DNA from: Terrimesophilobacter sp963702165
GTDB taxonomy: Bacteria; Actinomycetota; Actinomycetes; Actinomycetales; Microbacteriaceae
Direction: 5' to 3'
Length of the DNA: 64,000 nt
Assembly: GCA_963702165.1 (NCBI GenBank)
Contig: OY969722.1
Coordinates: 1,302,001-1,366,000 of the forward strand
Under the pieces are notes generated by a model. That model was not told the DNA's origin, did no database searches, and worked only from the letters and a program-made list of their open reading frames with translations. The translations under genes and the position numbers were made by a program. Positions 8,242 to 16,502 of this stretch are shown in pieces; positions within the stretch are counted from its first letter, which is position 1; each line of letters starts with the position of its first letter.

Positions 8242-8811
8242 ATGACCGCGAAGCACCCCGACGAGGATGCGCGACTGCGTGCCCTGCGCTACCAGATCGA
8301 CGGTTCGATACCGGAGGATGCAGACGAGCAGGAGCAGCAAGAGCCGACCGCGCAGCAGCGGGCTCAAGCGGTCGAGATGGCGATCCAGCAGGCGATCCGC
8401 CGCGGGGACTTCGACAACCTGCCCGGGGCAGGGAAGCCACTGACCAACCTGGACCGGGTGTACGACCCCGATTGGTGGATCCGCCAGAAGATCCAGAGCG
8501 AACGCATCACCGGGCTCGGACCCCCCGCGCTGACACTCCGCACCGAGGATGCCCAGCTCGAGGAAAGACTGGATCGGGCCTTCACCGAAGCGGACGTCCG
8601 CGGCATCCTCGAGGACTTCAACAAGCGAGTGATCGAGGCGCGGCGTCAACTGCTGGGCGGCCCGCCGGTCGTCACGATGACGCGCGACGTCGACGCCGAG
8701 GTCGAAGCCTGGAGGGCGCGGCGCGAGACCCGGGCAGCCGAGCGGACCAAGGAGCCCGAGCCGTCGCCACGGAGGTCATGGCGGGACAGGTTGCGCAAGC
8801 GGGCTGATTGA
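8242..8811 (+). CDS. DUF1992 (DnaJ homologue subfamily C member 28-like) protein
   Basis: This 189-residue soluble protein has the DUF1992 core IQQAIRRGDFDNLPGAGKPLTN, followed by DPDWWIRQKIQSERI and LEDFNKRVIEARRQ. These are the conserved blocks of the DnaJC28 domain, which despite its name lacks a J-domain here. The C-terminus is a basic, Arg-rich tail. Function is unknown. ATG 8242 is preceded by TACGCT at 8230-8235 with 6 nt spacing, so it looks leaderless; an open frame 30 nt upstream is not the start. It converges with the damaged helicase gene. Confidence 0.87.
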   Translation: MTAKHPDEDARLRALRYQIDGSIPEDADEQEQQEPTAQQRAQAVEMAIQQAIRRGDFDNLPGAGKPLTNLDRVYDPDWWIRQKIQSERITGLGPPALTLRTEDAQLEERLDRAFTEADVRGILEDFNKRVIEARRQLLGGPPVVTMTRDVDAEVEAWRARRETRAAERTKEPEPSPRRSWRDRLRKRAD

Positions 8812-8825
8812 GCTGGCTTCGAGAC

Positions 8826-8840
8826 GATCGCTTCGCGATC
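8826..8840. terminator. Short hairpin between convergent genes
   Basis: GATCGC TTC GCGATC forms a perfect 6-bp stem with a 3-nt loop in the 48-bp gap between the convergent DUF1992 and helicase genes. There is no T-run. The surrounding words (TTCGAGAC...CTTCGCGA) resemble a dispersed intergenic repeat of this bacterial family. Confidence 0.4.
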
Positions 8841-8859
8841 CCGGGGCCAGCGGAATGCC

Positions 8860-11013
8860 TCAACCCCCGGTGGCGTCGAGCGCGTCGCGCAGCAGCGCCG
8901 ACAGGGCCTCCAGCTGGACGTTCGACTCGGCCACCACTTCCTCATCCGACCCGTCGAGTGCCCGGGCGGCGAGCCCTGCCTTGCGAGTCGATGAGTTCGG
9001 CGATCTTCGCATCGATCGTGTGCGCAGCGATGATGCGCCAAGCGGTCACCGGCTCCGACTGACCGATGCGGTGAACACGGTCGATCGCCTGCGTCTGCTC
9101 TGCGCTCGTCCAGCTCAACTCAGCGAGGACGACGTTGGAGGCCGCCTGCAGGTTCAGGCCGACTCCGGCCGCGGTGAGCGATGCGACTGCAACGTGCACC
9201 TCTGGGTCGCCTGTGAACGCGTCGATCGTCGCGCTGGCGCTGGGCGCTCGTCTGGTCACCGCGGATCGAGATCGACTTGAGCCCGGTGCGCGCGAAGTGC
9301 TCCTCTGCGGCATCCATCACGTCGATGTGCTTCGCGAAGAAGACCACCTTGCCGACCGACGCGGGCGAGCTGAGCCGTGTAGTCGGCAGCGAGCACGGCC
9401 TTGGCCTGGCCGATCTTGCGCACCATGGTGAAGACGTTCTCGCCCGATCTTGGCTGCCCTTCGACTCTTCGAGTTCGGCGTGCGCGACCGACGCGAATCA
9501 GGTCGTCGCGCGCCCGCGTCGGGCTTGAGCTGCGCGCACGCGGCGGTACTTGTCCAGCAGGCGCGCCACGAGGGCCTCCTCCGCTGCCCGGATGCTGCGC
9601 GCCCGCTGTCATCGTCAAGCTCGACCGGCATGTCGGCGATGCGGCGTGCAGGAATGTCGGCGGCGACATCCACCTTCTTGCGGCGCACGATGCCCATCTC
9701 GATGACGGCCCTGCGCGCCTCGGCGAAGAAGCCGAAGTCGGCCGGCGTCAGCCCGGTCTCCTCGAGCTTGTCCATCAGCAACGGCAGCGGCTTCTTGTCG
9801 TCGATCCAGCCGAGGAACTGCCAGATGGCGCGGAAGTCCTCGATGTCGTTGATCAGCGGGGTACCGGTGAGCGCCATCATGAGCGCCTCGGGCTGCAGCG
9901 CCCGGATGCTGCTGCGACAGTGCGAGCACGTGCTTGGAACGCTCGCGACTTGCAGGTTCTTGATGAAGTGCGCCTCGTCGACGACCATGCCCTTGAAGCC
10001 GAACCGGCTGAGCCAGCCGACGTGGCGGTCGAGCACCTCGTAGTTGACGATCACGACATCGCTGAACGCGTCGACGTCGTTGCCGTCGCCGTGCACGACC
10101 GTCGCGGTGCGCTTCGGCGTCCACAGTTCGACCTCGCGCGCCCAGTTGGTCTTGACGACGTTGGGCACGACCACGAGCAGCGGGTAGGACTTGCGTGGCC
10201 GCGGCAGCCAGCAGCGCCTGGGCGGTCTTGCCGAGTCCGGGCTCGTCGGCGAGCAGGAAGGTGCGGTGCCCCTCCTTGACCTCTTCGACGAAGCCGGGCC
10301 TGGTGGCGCATCAGCTCGAGCTCGCCTGGCGTCGCGAGCGAGCTCGTCCTCGGGCAGGTCCATGGTCGCGGCTCCGCCGCCGGCGCCGTACTCGAACGAG
10401 CGGAACAGGGGCTCGATGAGCTCCCAGTTGCGCGAGCCGGTTGGCCTGCGGCTTCGGCTGCGACTGGATGGCGCTGAAGTCTGGGGCGAGGAACGGGTTC
10501 GACATCTGCATCTGGCGCACCGACAGCGGAACGACCTGCTTCTCGACGGGCTTGTCGAGCGGCTTCGGCTCGTTCGCGATGATGAGATCGTCGGGACTAG
10601 CTCGACGCCGGCTGCGATCAGCAGGTCGCGGCGGAGGCTTGCGCGCGGCATCCGATACCGGCGCGTCCTCGGCGAGCAACTGCGATGAGCGACGTGTCGC
10701 GTGCCGCCGTCTTCGCGAGGATGTCGCCGAGGCCGTCGAGCCGCTTCTGCTCGTTGGCGCGCTCCGCGTCGGTGAGTTCGGGGTCAGCCTTGGCGTGCTT
10801 GCGCTCCTCGCGCATGAGCAGCGCGATCACCTGGAACTTGGTGCGGTTGGCCGGGCTGGCCTTGCCGCGCTCCACCGAGCTCTCCACCTCGCGCACCGCG
10901 CGAGCAAGCACGGGGATGATGCCGACATCGTCCCCGGGGCGGGACCGCCGCTGTGATGAGCGCCGCTGCGCTCCGCCGGACCGTGCCGACGTCTTCTGGC
11001 CCGATCGAGCCAT
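8860..11013 (-). pseudogene. SNF2-family DEAD/DEAH helicase, broken by a dozen or so frameshifts
   Basis: Read across all three minus-strand frames, this 2.15-kb stretch gives a complete ~710-residue SNF2 helicase: N-terminal MARSGQKTSARSGG (ATG 11013, GAGGAGGAGC upstream), FLLADEPGLGKTAQALL (Walker A), YPLLVVVPNVVKTNWARE, VVDEAHFIKN (DEAH box), ALTGTPLINDIEDFRAIW, KVVFFAKHIDVMDAAEEHF, VGLNLQAASNVVLAELSW, QAIDRVHRIGQ (motif VI), and an end KAGLAARALDGSDEEV. The reading frame changes near 10683, 10640, 10600, 10445, 10330, 10305, 10195, 9955, 9920, 9600, 9360, 9310 and 8975, among others. Conserved motifs are intact between the breaks. Either local sequence errors or a very recent pseudogene; neighbours are undamaged. 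Confidence 0.85.
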
Positions 11014-11236
11014 GCTCCTCCTCGGGAGGGATTGCCCTCCGCCACTGTGCGTGACCGAAGCGGTCACGAGTCAACTCCGCGTATTCGGCGGCTATCCGAC
11101 ACCCGATTCGAGCAACTCACCGTGAAGCAAGGTCGAAATCGCGATTGGTGTCACGTTCGAGTCGAGTTTACGCCATGAAAGCGCAATCCGCCCAGTGCGT
11201 GCGAAAAATCCGCTGCACTCGGCAAGTCCTGAGGCT

Positions 11237-11971
11237 TTAGTGCTCCCGCACGTCGATGCTGCCGTTGCTCGTCCGCAGCACCAGCTGGAACTGGCCGTCG
11301 ACCTCATCCGGCACCCCGATGTTGGTGCTGCCGTTGCTGGTGTCCGCCGTCACGTCGTACGAGCCTTCCGGCACCGCCAGCGTGATCGACCCGTTCGACG
11401 TCGTCGCCGTAACGTTCTGGGCGCTCTCCAACTCGAGCTCGATCGCGCCGTTGGAGGTTTCCACCGTTGTGTCGCCGTGGAGCCCCTCGCCGGTGATTCT
11501 GCCGTTGCTCGTATTCGCCGACACCTTGCCAGTGACATCGTTCAGCTTTACTCGACCGTTCGATGTACGCACGTCCACATCGGCGACGTGGCTGAGCTCG
11601 ATCCGGCCGTTGCTCGTCTCACCCTCGACCGACACGCCCTCGGCCAGTCCGATCACGTACTCCACGGAGCAATTCCGGCCGCACCCTCGGAGCACCAGTT
11701 CCCCGCTGTCGACGCTGTAGGTGTCTTCATTCGGCTGGTTGCCGCGATAGGTGAAGGTGCGCTTCATGGTCACCTCCGACGCCCCCTCGGTGCCGGTGAT
11801 GACGACGCTCCCGGAAGCGTCCGCGATCGCGAGGCGAACCGAGTTGACCTGATCCGTGATGACCGCGTCGGAGGTCATGGTCGACTGGGGAAGGATGAAG
11901 CATCCGGCGAGGCCGACTGCTGCTGCACTCGCCAGGACTCCTGCTGCTGTCAATCTTGCCAAGCTGCGCAT
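11237..11971 (-). CDS. DUF4097-type lipoprotein with seven TSNG repeats
   Basis: The start is ATG 11971, giving 244 residues with a lipoprotein signal ending in LAGC. The mature part is a predicted beta-solenoid of the DUF4097/adhesin type: seven copies of TSNG followed by an alternating hydrophobic residue (GETSNGRIEL, VRTSNGRVKL, ANTSNGRITG, VETSNGAIEL, ATTSNGSITL, ADTSNGSTNI, LRTSNGSIDV), about 20 residues apart. It would be anchored outside the membrane. Two Cys (GCGRNC) precede the repeats. It starts 22 nt downstream of the FAD/Rieske gene on the same strand and is probably cotranscribed. Its role is unknown. Confidence 0.85.
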   Translation of the reverse strand: MRSLARLTAAGVLASAAAVGLAGCFILPQSTMTSDAVITDQVNSVRLAIADASGSVVITGTEGASEVTMKRTFTYRGNQPNEDTYSVDSGELVLRGCGRNCSVEYVIGLAEGVSVEGETSNGRIELSHVADVDVRTSNGRVKLNDVTGKVSANTSNGRITGEGLHGDTTVETSNGAIELELESAQNVTATTSNGSITLAVPEGSYDVTADTSNGSTNIGVPDEVDGQFQLVLRTSNGSIDVREH

Positions 11972-11993
11972 GTTGCTCGCCAGATCTCCGAAA

Positions 11994-13517
11994 TCAGCGG
12001 CGCGGCAGATCCCACCGCGCGGGTCCCTCGAGGCGCGCACCATCCGCCGCGAAGCGTGAACCGTGCAGCGGGCAGTCCCAGCTCAACTCCGCGTCGTTCC
12101 ACGTGACGACGCCGCCAAGGTGCGGGCAGCGGGCTGAGACCCGGGAGGTCACGCCGGCGACGGTGCACACGCCGACAGGTCTCAGCCCGTTGTGGGTGAC
12201 GGTGGCTTCGCCTTCCGCCGGCGGCGTCGCAGGTGGAGGCGTCTGCCACGCGTTCAGGTATCCCCGCACCAGGTGGACAGCGACCGCCGCGTTCGCGCCG
12301 ATGCCCGTCGCGACATCCTGCGGGCTCGTGATGCGGTGGTGCAGGGTGCGCGCCCACGGGATGCTGCCGCCGAGAATGTCGGAGGCCAGGGTCAGGCTCG
12401 CGGCAACCGAGTTGCACATGCCCCACTTGTTGTAGCCCGTCGCCAGGAAGACGCGGCCTCGACCGCGCGGGAGCCAGCCGACGTAGGGAATACGCCCCGC
12501 AGGCTCGTAGTCCTGCGCCGACCATCGGTGGGTGAGCACAGCGCCCGGAAAGTGTTCGCCGGTCCAGCGCTCGAGGTCGTCGAACTGGGCCTGCGGCGAG
12601 GGTTCCCGACCGGTCACATGACCGTTGCCGCCGACGATGAGAAGTTCGCCGGTGGCTCCCGACTCCGGCAGCGTCCGGTCGGCGGCGGTCCGCAGTGAGC
12701 GCGTCGGCGTGTCAGCGGAGATGTACATGCCCTTCGGGAACTCACCTGCGACTCGGAACGCCATCGCGTAGGACCGCTGCGGGACAACCTTCGCCCAGTA
12801 CAGACCGCGGTCCAGGATGGGCATTCCGGTGGCCAGGATGAGCTTGCCTGCGAGTACCACGCCGCGGTTCGTCTCCACCTCGACCGGCTTCGATGCCCGC
12901 ACCCTCCTGACATTCGACTTCTCGAAGATGACGCCGCCATGGTCGCGGACATCCTCGGCGAGCGCTGCCAGCACCAGCATCGGGTCGACCTGGGCCTGGT
13001 CGGCGAGGCGCACAGCGCCAAAGGTCTCGAATGGCAGTTCGGTGGTTCCGACCAGGTCGGTTGGCAGGTCGAGCCGCCGGGTCGCCTTGTACTCCCGCAG
13101 CACCGCTGCCCCGGCATCCGGGGTCGCGGCGTACGTGAACGCGTCGCGGCGCTGGACGGGAACGCCATGCTCTTCGCAATAGCGGATGAGCCAGTCGCGG
13201 CCCTCCCGGTTCGCCTCCACGTACGCCCTGGCTGTGCGCAGCGTCGTGTGCGCGAGGATGTCGCTGAGACGCGTGCCCTGCAGCACCGACAGTTTCGCGG
13301 TGGAGTTGCCGGTCGTCACGGCACCGACCGAGCGCGCCTCGAGCACAGCAACACTGAGGCCCGCCCGGGCGAACAGGAGCGCCGTGGTGAGACCGGTGAT
13401 GCCGGCACCTGCGACCACGATGTCGAAGCGGCGGCGCGCGAAGTCGATCGGTGGAGGATCGGTCTCGATCCCGGGCGACTGAGCCCGCCAGAGAGAGGTC
13501 TCAGGTCTCGTCAGCAT
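11994..13517 (-). CDS. FAD-dependent oxidoreductase fused to a Rieske [2Fe-2S] domain
   Basis: A 507-residue protein with the ATG at 13517 preceded by GGAGGT (an upstream in-frame start at 13550 lacks such a site). Residues ~30-400 form a DAO-type FAD domain: FDIVVAGAGITGLTTALLFARAGLSVAVLEA is the dinucleotide-binding fold, and YEPAGRIPYVGWLPRGRGRVFLATGYNKWGM the C-terminal FAD contact. The last ~90 residues are a Rieske domain with CPHLGG and CPLHGS, supplying the two Cys and two His ligands. Proteins of this build occur widely, with unknown substrates. It is predicted cytoplasmic. The DUF4097 lipoprotein gene follows on the same strand. Confidence 0.9.
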   Translation of the reverse strand: MLTRPETSLWRAQSPGIETDPPPIDFARRRFDIVVAGAGITGLTTALLFARAGLSVAVLEARSVGAVTTGNSTAKLSVLQGTRLSDILAHTTLRTARAYVEANREGRDWLIRYCEEHGVPVQRRDAFTYAATPDAGAAVLREYKATRRLDLPTDLVGTTELPFETFGAVRLADQAQVDPMLVLAALAEDVRDHGGVIFEKSNVRRVRASKPVEVETNRGVVLAGKLILATGMPILDRGLYWAKVVPQRSYAMAFRVAGEFPKGMYISADTPTRSLRTAADRTLPESGATGELLIVGGNGHVTGREPSPQAQFDDLERWTGEHFPGAVLTHRWSAQDYEPAGRIPYVGWLPRGRGRVFLATGYNKWGMCNSVAASLTLASDILGGSIPWARTLHHRITSPQDVATGIGANAAVAVHLVRGYLNAWQTPPPATPPAEGEATVTHNGLRPVGVCTVAGVTSRVSARCPHLGGVVTWNDAELSWDCPLHGSRFAADGARLEGPARWDLPRR

Positions 13518-13599
13518 GGGCACCTCCGTGGGACTCACGGTAGGCGGCATCCGGATGCCCGACCAGAGGATTCAGCCGGTTCCCTGCCGACTTGCAGAG

Positions 13600-13953
13600 T
13601 CAGCGGCGGGTGCGGGCTTCCGGGTTCGGGACCTTGATGAGCACACCGGCGAGGATCAGCGCGAGAGCCGCCGCGTACTGCCCTGCCACCCAAAGCTGAC
13701 CGCTCAGCTCGAGTGGCCAGACCGGGTTCCACACCACGATGATCGCTGCCAGCGGCGGCAGCCACCACCACTGCCGCGCTTGCACCGCGAACACCCCGAC
13801 GATGGCCGCGAGGATCGCGACCGCGAAGCGGATCCAGAGGAACCCACTCGGGTCCTCGATCAGCAGCAAGCCGGCCACCAGCACGACGGCCCCGAGGATG
13901 CCGGGGGCGAGGGCTGGGCGGGTGAAGGGCGGTGGGGAGGGGTAAGAGGTCAT
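13600..13953 (-). CDS. Small membrane protein, DUF6804-like
   Basis: This protein of 117 residues starts at ATG 13953; TTG at 13962 is an alternative. It has a proline-rich N-terminus and four hydrophobic stretches (LAPGILGAVVLVAGLLLI, FAVAILAAIVGVFAV, WLPPLAAIIVVWNPVWPL, QYAAALALILAGVLI), ending in a short basic tail. The WNPxWPL motif between the third and fourth segments is typical of the DUF6804 family. Function is unknown. It lies 82 nt upstream of the FAD/Rieske gene and diverges from the M20 peptidase gene. Confidence 0.72.
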   Translation of the reverse strand: MTSYPSPPPFTRPALAPGILGAVVLVAGLLLIEDPSGFLWIRFAVAILAAIVGVFAVQARQWWWLPPLAAIIVVWNPVWPLELSGQLWVAGQYAAALALILAGVLIKVPNPEARTRR

Positions 13954-14005
13954 CGTGGTCAAGGGTACTGGTGGTGGCGAGCGCCGGCTGTGATCCGGCC
14001 GCTAC

Positions 14006-14157
14006 GCGGGGGCGGAGTGTGAGAGATCGCTGGCGGGGACGGGATGTGAGACCGCCGCCCGTAGACGCCCACCACACCCGCGGCCTCACGTCCCGTCCCC
14101 GCTCCGCTGGGTTCGCGGATCGCTGCGCACATCCGCGGCCTCGCACTCCGTCCCCGC
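14006..14157. repeat. Nested imperfect palindrome with four related arms
   Basis: Four related ~24-bp words are arranged as A1 (14006-14030), A2 (14033-14055), A2' (14080-14102) and A1' (14135-14157). A2 and A2' are inverted copies differing at about two positions; A1 and A1' are a weaker inverted pair; A2' and A1' are direct copies. The 24-nt centre is GC-rich. The whole set fills the divergent gap between the DUF6804 and M20 peptidase genes and encodes nothing plausible. Confidence 0.6.
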
Positions 14158-14217
14158 TTCGCTCGGTGAACTGGCGGTTGAGCCGGCCGAGAGACCACGT
14201 GACGCTAGGGTCTGAGG

Positions 14218-15564
14218 GTGGAGAGTGGCGAGATCGATGACGCGCGCGCCGTTGAACGACTGCAGGCGCTGGTGCGCGTTCCGACGGTGTCGAGGCTCGA
14301 CGAGTCCCAGACCGAATGGGCCCGCTTCGACGAGTTCATAGAGCTGCTGCCGACGCTGTACCCGCAAGCCCACTCGGCGCTCACGCGCGAGGTGGTCGCG
14401 GGTCACTCGCTCCTCTACCGCTGGGCGGGGCAGGAACCCGGCGATCCCGCTGTCCTGATGGCGCACTACGACGTGGTCCCGGCCGACGTGGAGGGATGGG
14501 AGCATCCGCCGTTCGCGGCAGAGATCGTCCCCACCGCGCATGGCGATGTGGTCTGGGGACGCGGAACGCTCGACGACAAGGGGTCGCTCGCGACCGTCCT
14601 GGAGGCGGTCGAGGCCCTGGCGGCATCCGGATTCCAGCCCAAGCACGACCTGTACCTGAGTTTCGGGCACGACGAGGAGACCACCGGCGGCGGAGCGAGC
14701 GCGATCGTCGACCTGCTCGAAGAGCGCGGCATCCGGCCGCGGATGGTGCTCGATGAGGGCGGCGCGGTCGTCGAGGGGATCTTCCCCGGGGTCGGTGATC
14801 CGATCGCGGTGGTGGGCGTGAGCGAGAAGGGCATCCTCAGCCTCACGATGACAGTGGAGCAGGAAGGCGGTCACGCCTCCACTCCCCCGCGGATGACTGC
14901 GACGGCGCGTCTTGCGCGCGCGATCGTGCGGCTGAACTCGAAACCGTTCCCGAAGGCGTTCACGGCGCCGAACCTGGAGATGATCCGCACGCTCGGGGCG
15001 CGAGCGCGGCAGCCGTTCAAGTGGGTGTTCACCAACCTGTGGCTGACCCGGCCGCTGCTGCTCGGGTTGTTCACCAGACTCGGCGACGAGACCAACGCGA
15101 TTGTGCGCACCACCGGTGCGGTGACGCAATTGCAGGGTGCGGATGCCGCGAATGCGCTGGCGGAGCGCGCCGTCGCGGTCGTGAACGTGCGGGTCGCGGT
15201 CGGCTCGAGCGTCGCGGATGCCGTTGCGCACGTGCGGCGCGCCATCCGGGACCCGAAGGTGCGGCTCGATGTGCACCACCCGAACGAACCGAGCCCAGTG
15301 TCGCCAACGCACGGGCCGGCGTGGACGCTCATCAAGCAGACGATCGAGGACACCTACCCGGGCACGATCGTCACGCCGTACATCATGCTCGGCGCCAGCG
15401 ACAGTCGGCACTTCACGCGGATCAGCGGGAACGTGTACCGGTTCAGCCCGTTCCAGATGTCGAAGGCGGAGCGCGGAACGCTGCACGCGATGAACGAGCG
15501 CATCCGGGTGAGCACCTACCTGAGTGGCGTGCGGTTCTACCGGCAGCTGGTTGCCGGACTCTGA
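14218..15564 (+). CDS. M20 family metallopeptidase (dipeptidase-like)
   Basis: The 448-residue cytoplasmic protein has the M20 zinc-peptidase plan. Metal ligands and catalytic residues are visible: LMAHYDVVP (His ~83, Asp ~85), GRGTLDDKG (bridging Asp ~119), GHDEETTGG (catalytic Glu and Glu ligand ~153-154), VLDEGGAV (Asp ~178), and SDSRHF near the C-terminus (His). The middle third (about 200-330) is the dimerisation lid. Relatives cleave dipeptides or acylated amino acids. The start is GTG 14218; TAGGGT at 14206-14211 with a 6-nt gap and no Shine-Dalgarno points to a leaderless mRNA. Confidence 0.92.
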   Translation: MESGEIDDARAVERLQALVRVPTVSRLDESQTEWARFDEFIELLPTLYPQAHSALTREVVAGHSLLYRWAGQEPGDPAVLMAHYDVVPADVEGWEHPPFAAEIVPTAHGDVVWGRGTLDDKGSLATVLEAVEALAASGFQPKHDLYLSFGHDEETTGGGASAIVDLLEERGIRPRMVLDEGGAVVEGIFPGVGDPIAVVGVSEKGILSLTMTVEQEGGHASTPPRMTATARLARAIVRLNSKPFPKAFTAPNLEMIRTLGARARQPFKWVFTNLWLTRPLLLGLFTRLGDETNAIVRTTGAVTQLQGADAANALAERAVAVVNVRVAVGSSVADAVAHVRRAIRDPKVRLDVHHPNEPSPVSPTHGPAWTLIKQTIEDTYPGTIVTPYIMLGASDSRHFTRISGNVYRFSPFQMSKAERGTLHAMNERIRVSTYLSGVRFYRQLVAGL

Positions 15565-15567
15565 GGA

Positions 15568-16173
15568 CTAGCCGGACTGCCGGACGATCTGCAGCGGGCG
15601 CGTCATCGGCGGCGCCTCAGAGAGTCGCTCTAGCGCCGGGTGCAGCTCGGCGAGCCACGTCTGGTAGCCGGCGTCGTTCAGGTGCAGGCCATCGGTGCTG
15701 TAGTCGGAGTTCAACTCGGCGCCATCGGCAGCGAGAGCGGGCCACAGGTCGAGGTACTGCGCCTTCACAGTGGCGCAGAACTGTCGCAGGTGGATGTTCG
15801 CCTCACGAATGCGAGCCGCAAACTCGAGCTGGCGCGGCGGGATGGATTGCACGAGCATCCGAACGCCCGGAAGTTCGCGGCGTAACTCGACCATCATCAG
15901 CTGAATGTTGCGCACCACGTGCTCGACGCTCGAGCGCTGGCCGAGGTCGTTGGTGCCCGCCATGAGGACGATCTCGTCCGGATGCGTGTCAACGACATCC
16001 CCGAAGCGCTGCAGGACGTCATCTGTGGTCGCACCATTGACTGCGAAGTTCACCACGCGGGCATGAGGCAACCACGCGCCCCAATCGAAACCTGCGGTCA
16101 GACTGTCGCCCAGAAAAGCGATAAGCGGGGGTGCATCACCACCCGCGCCAACGCTGCTGTGGGAGTTGCTCAT
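15568..16173 (-). CDS. SGNH/GDSL hydrolase
   Basis: The protein has 201 residues; the ATG at 16173 has GGAAGGA upstream, while the frame stays open for 80 more codons that look non-coding. The SGNH blocks are present: AFLGDSLTAG (nucleophile Ser ~24), NFAVNGATTDD (block II Gly), LMAGTNDLG (block III Asn) and STDGLHLND (Asp/His of the triad). No signal peptide is seen. Such enzymes are esterases or lipases of broad specificity. It converges with the M20 gene with only 3 nt between stops. Confidence 0.9.
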   Translation of the reverse strand: MSNSHSSVGAGGDAPPLIAFLGDSLTAGFDWGAWLPHARVVNFAVNGATTDDVLQRFGDVVDTHPDEIVLMAGTNDLGQRSSVEHVVRNIQLMMVELRRELPGVRMLVQSIPPRQLEFAARIREANIHLRQFCATVKAQYLDLWPALAADGAELNSDYSTDGLHLNDAGYQTWLAELHPALERLSEAPPMTRPLQIVRQSG

Positions 16174-16494
16174 GAAAAGTCCTTCCGCCTCTGCAGAAAA
16201 TTCTGTCGGCGCGGCCTGAGAAAGTGCCGGAGGTTGGCGTCGGGTGGGCTGGTGAGCGGCTGGGCAACGCTTGGTTGCTTGGTGTGCGGTGCTGGGTTCT
16301 TGGGGTCGCGGGATCGTAAAGCCGTGGCGCTCGTGCCCCCTCGGTGGTCGAGCTTGTCGAGACCCTGCCGCGCGAGATCTCGGCGGGCTGAGTCGCTGAA
16401 TTGTGGCCGGCACTTCTCCTCCACAGGTGGTCGTGAAAGTAGTTTCTAACAGATTCTCAAATCTGCTTGTGGAGCTGTGTTCGAGGCTGGGACA
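16174..16494. other. 321-bp gap; GGTGGTCGAGC repeat and promoter of the HNH gene
   Basis: No gene is supported. It contains the intergenic word CGGTGGTCGAGCTTGTCGAGA at 16342-16362, shared with 913-933, and at its right end the promoter of the DUF222/HNH gene. Confidence 0.6.
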
Positions 16495-16496
16495 AT
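16467..16496 (+). promoter_or_regulatory. Promoter of DUF222/HNH gene (leaderless)
   Basis: TTGTGG (16467-16472), an 18-nt spacer and GACAAT (16491-16496) fit an actinobacterial sigma-A promoter. The -10 ends 6 nt before ATG 16503, so the transcript would begin at the start codon. This is what identifies 16503 as the original start of the broken gene. Confidence 0.5.
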
Positions 16497-16502
16497 GGAT
16501 GC

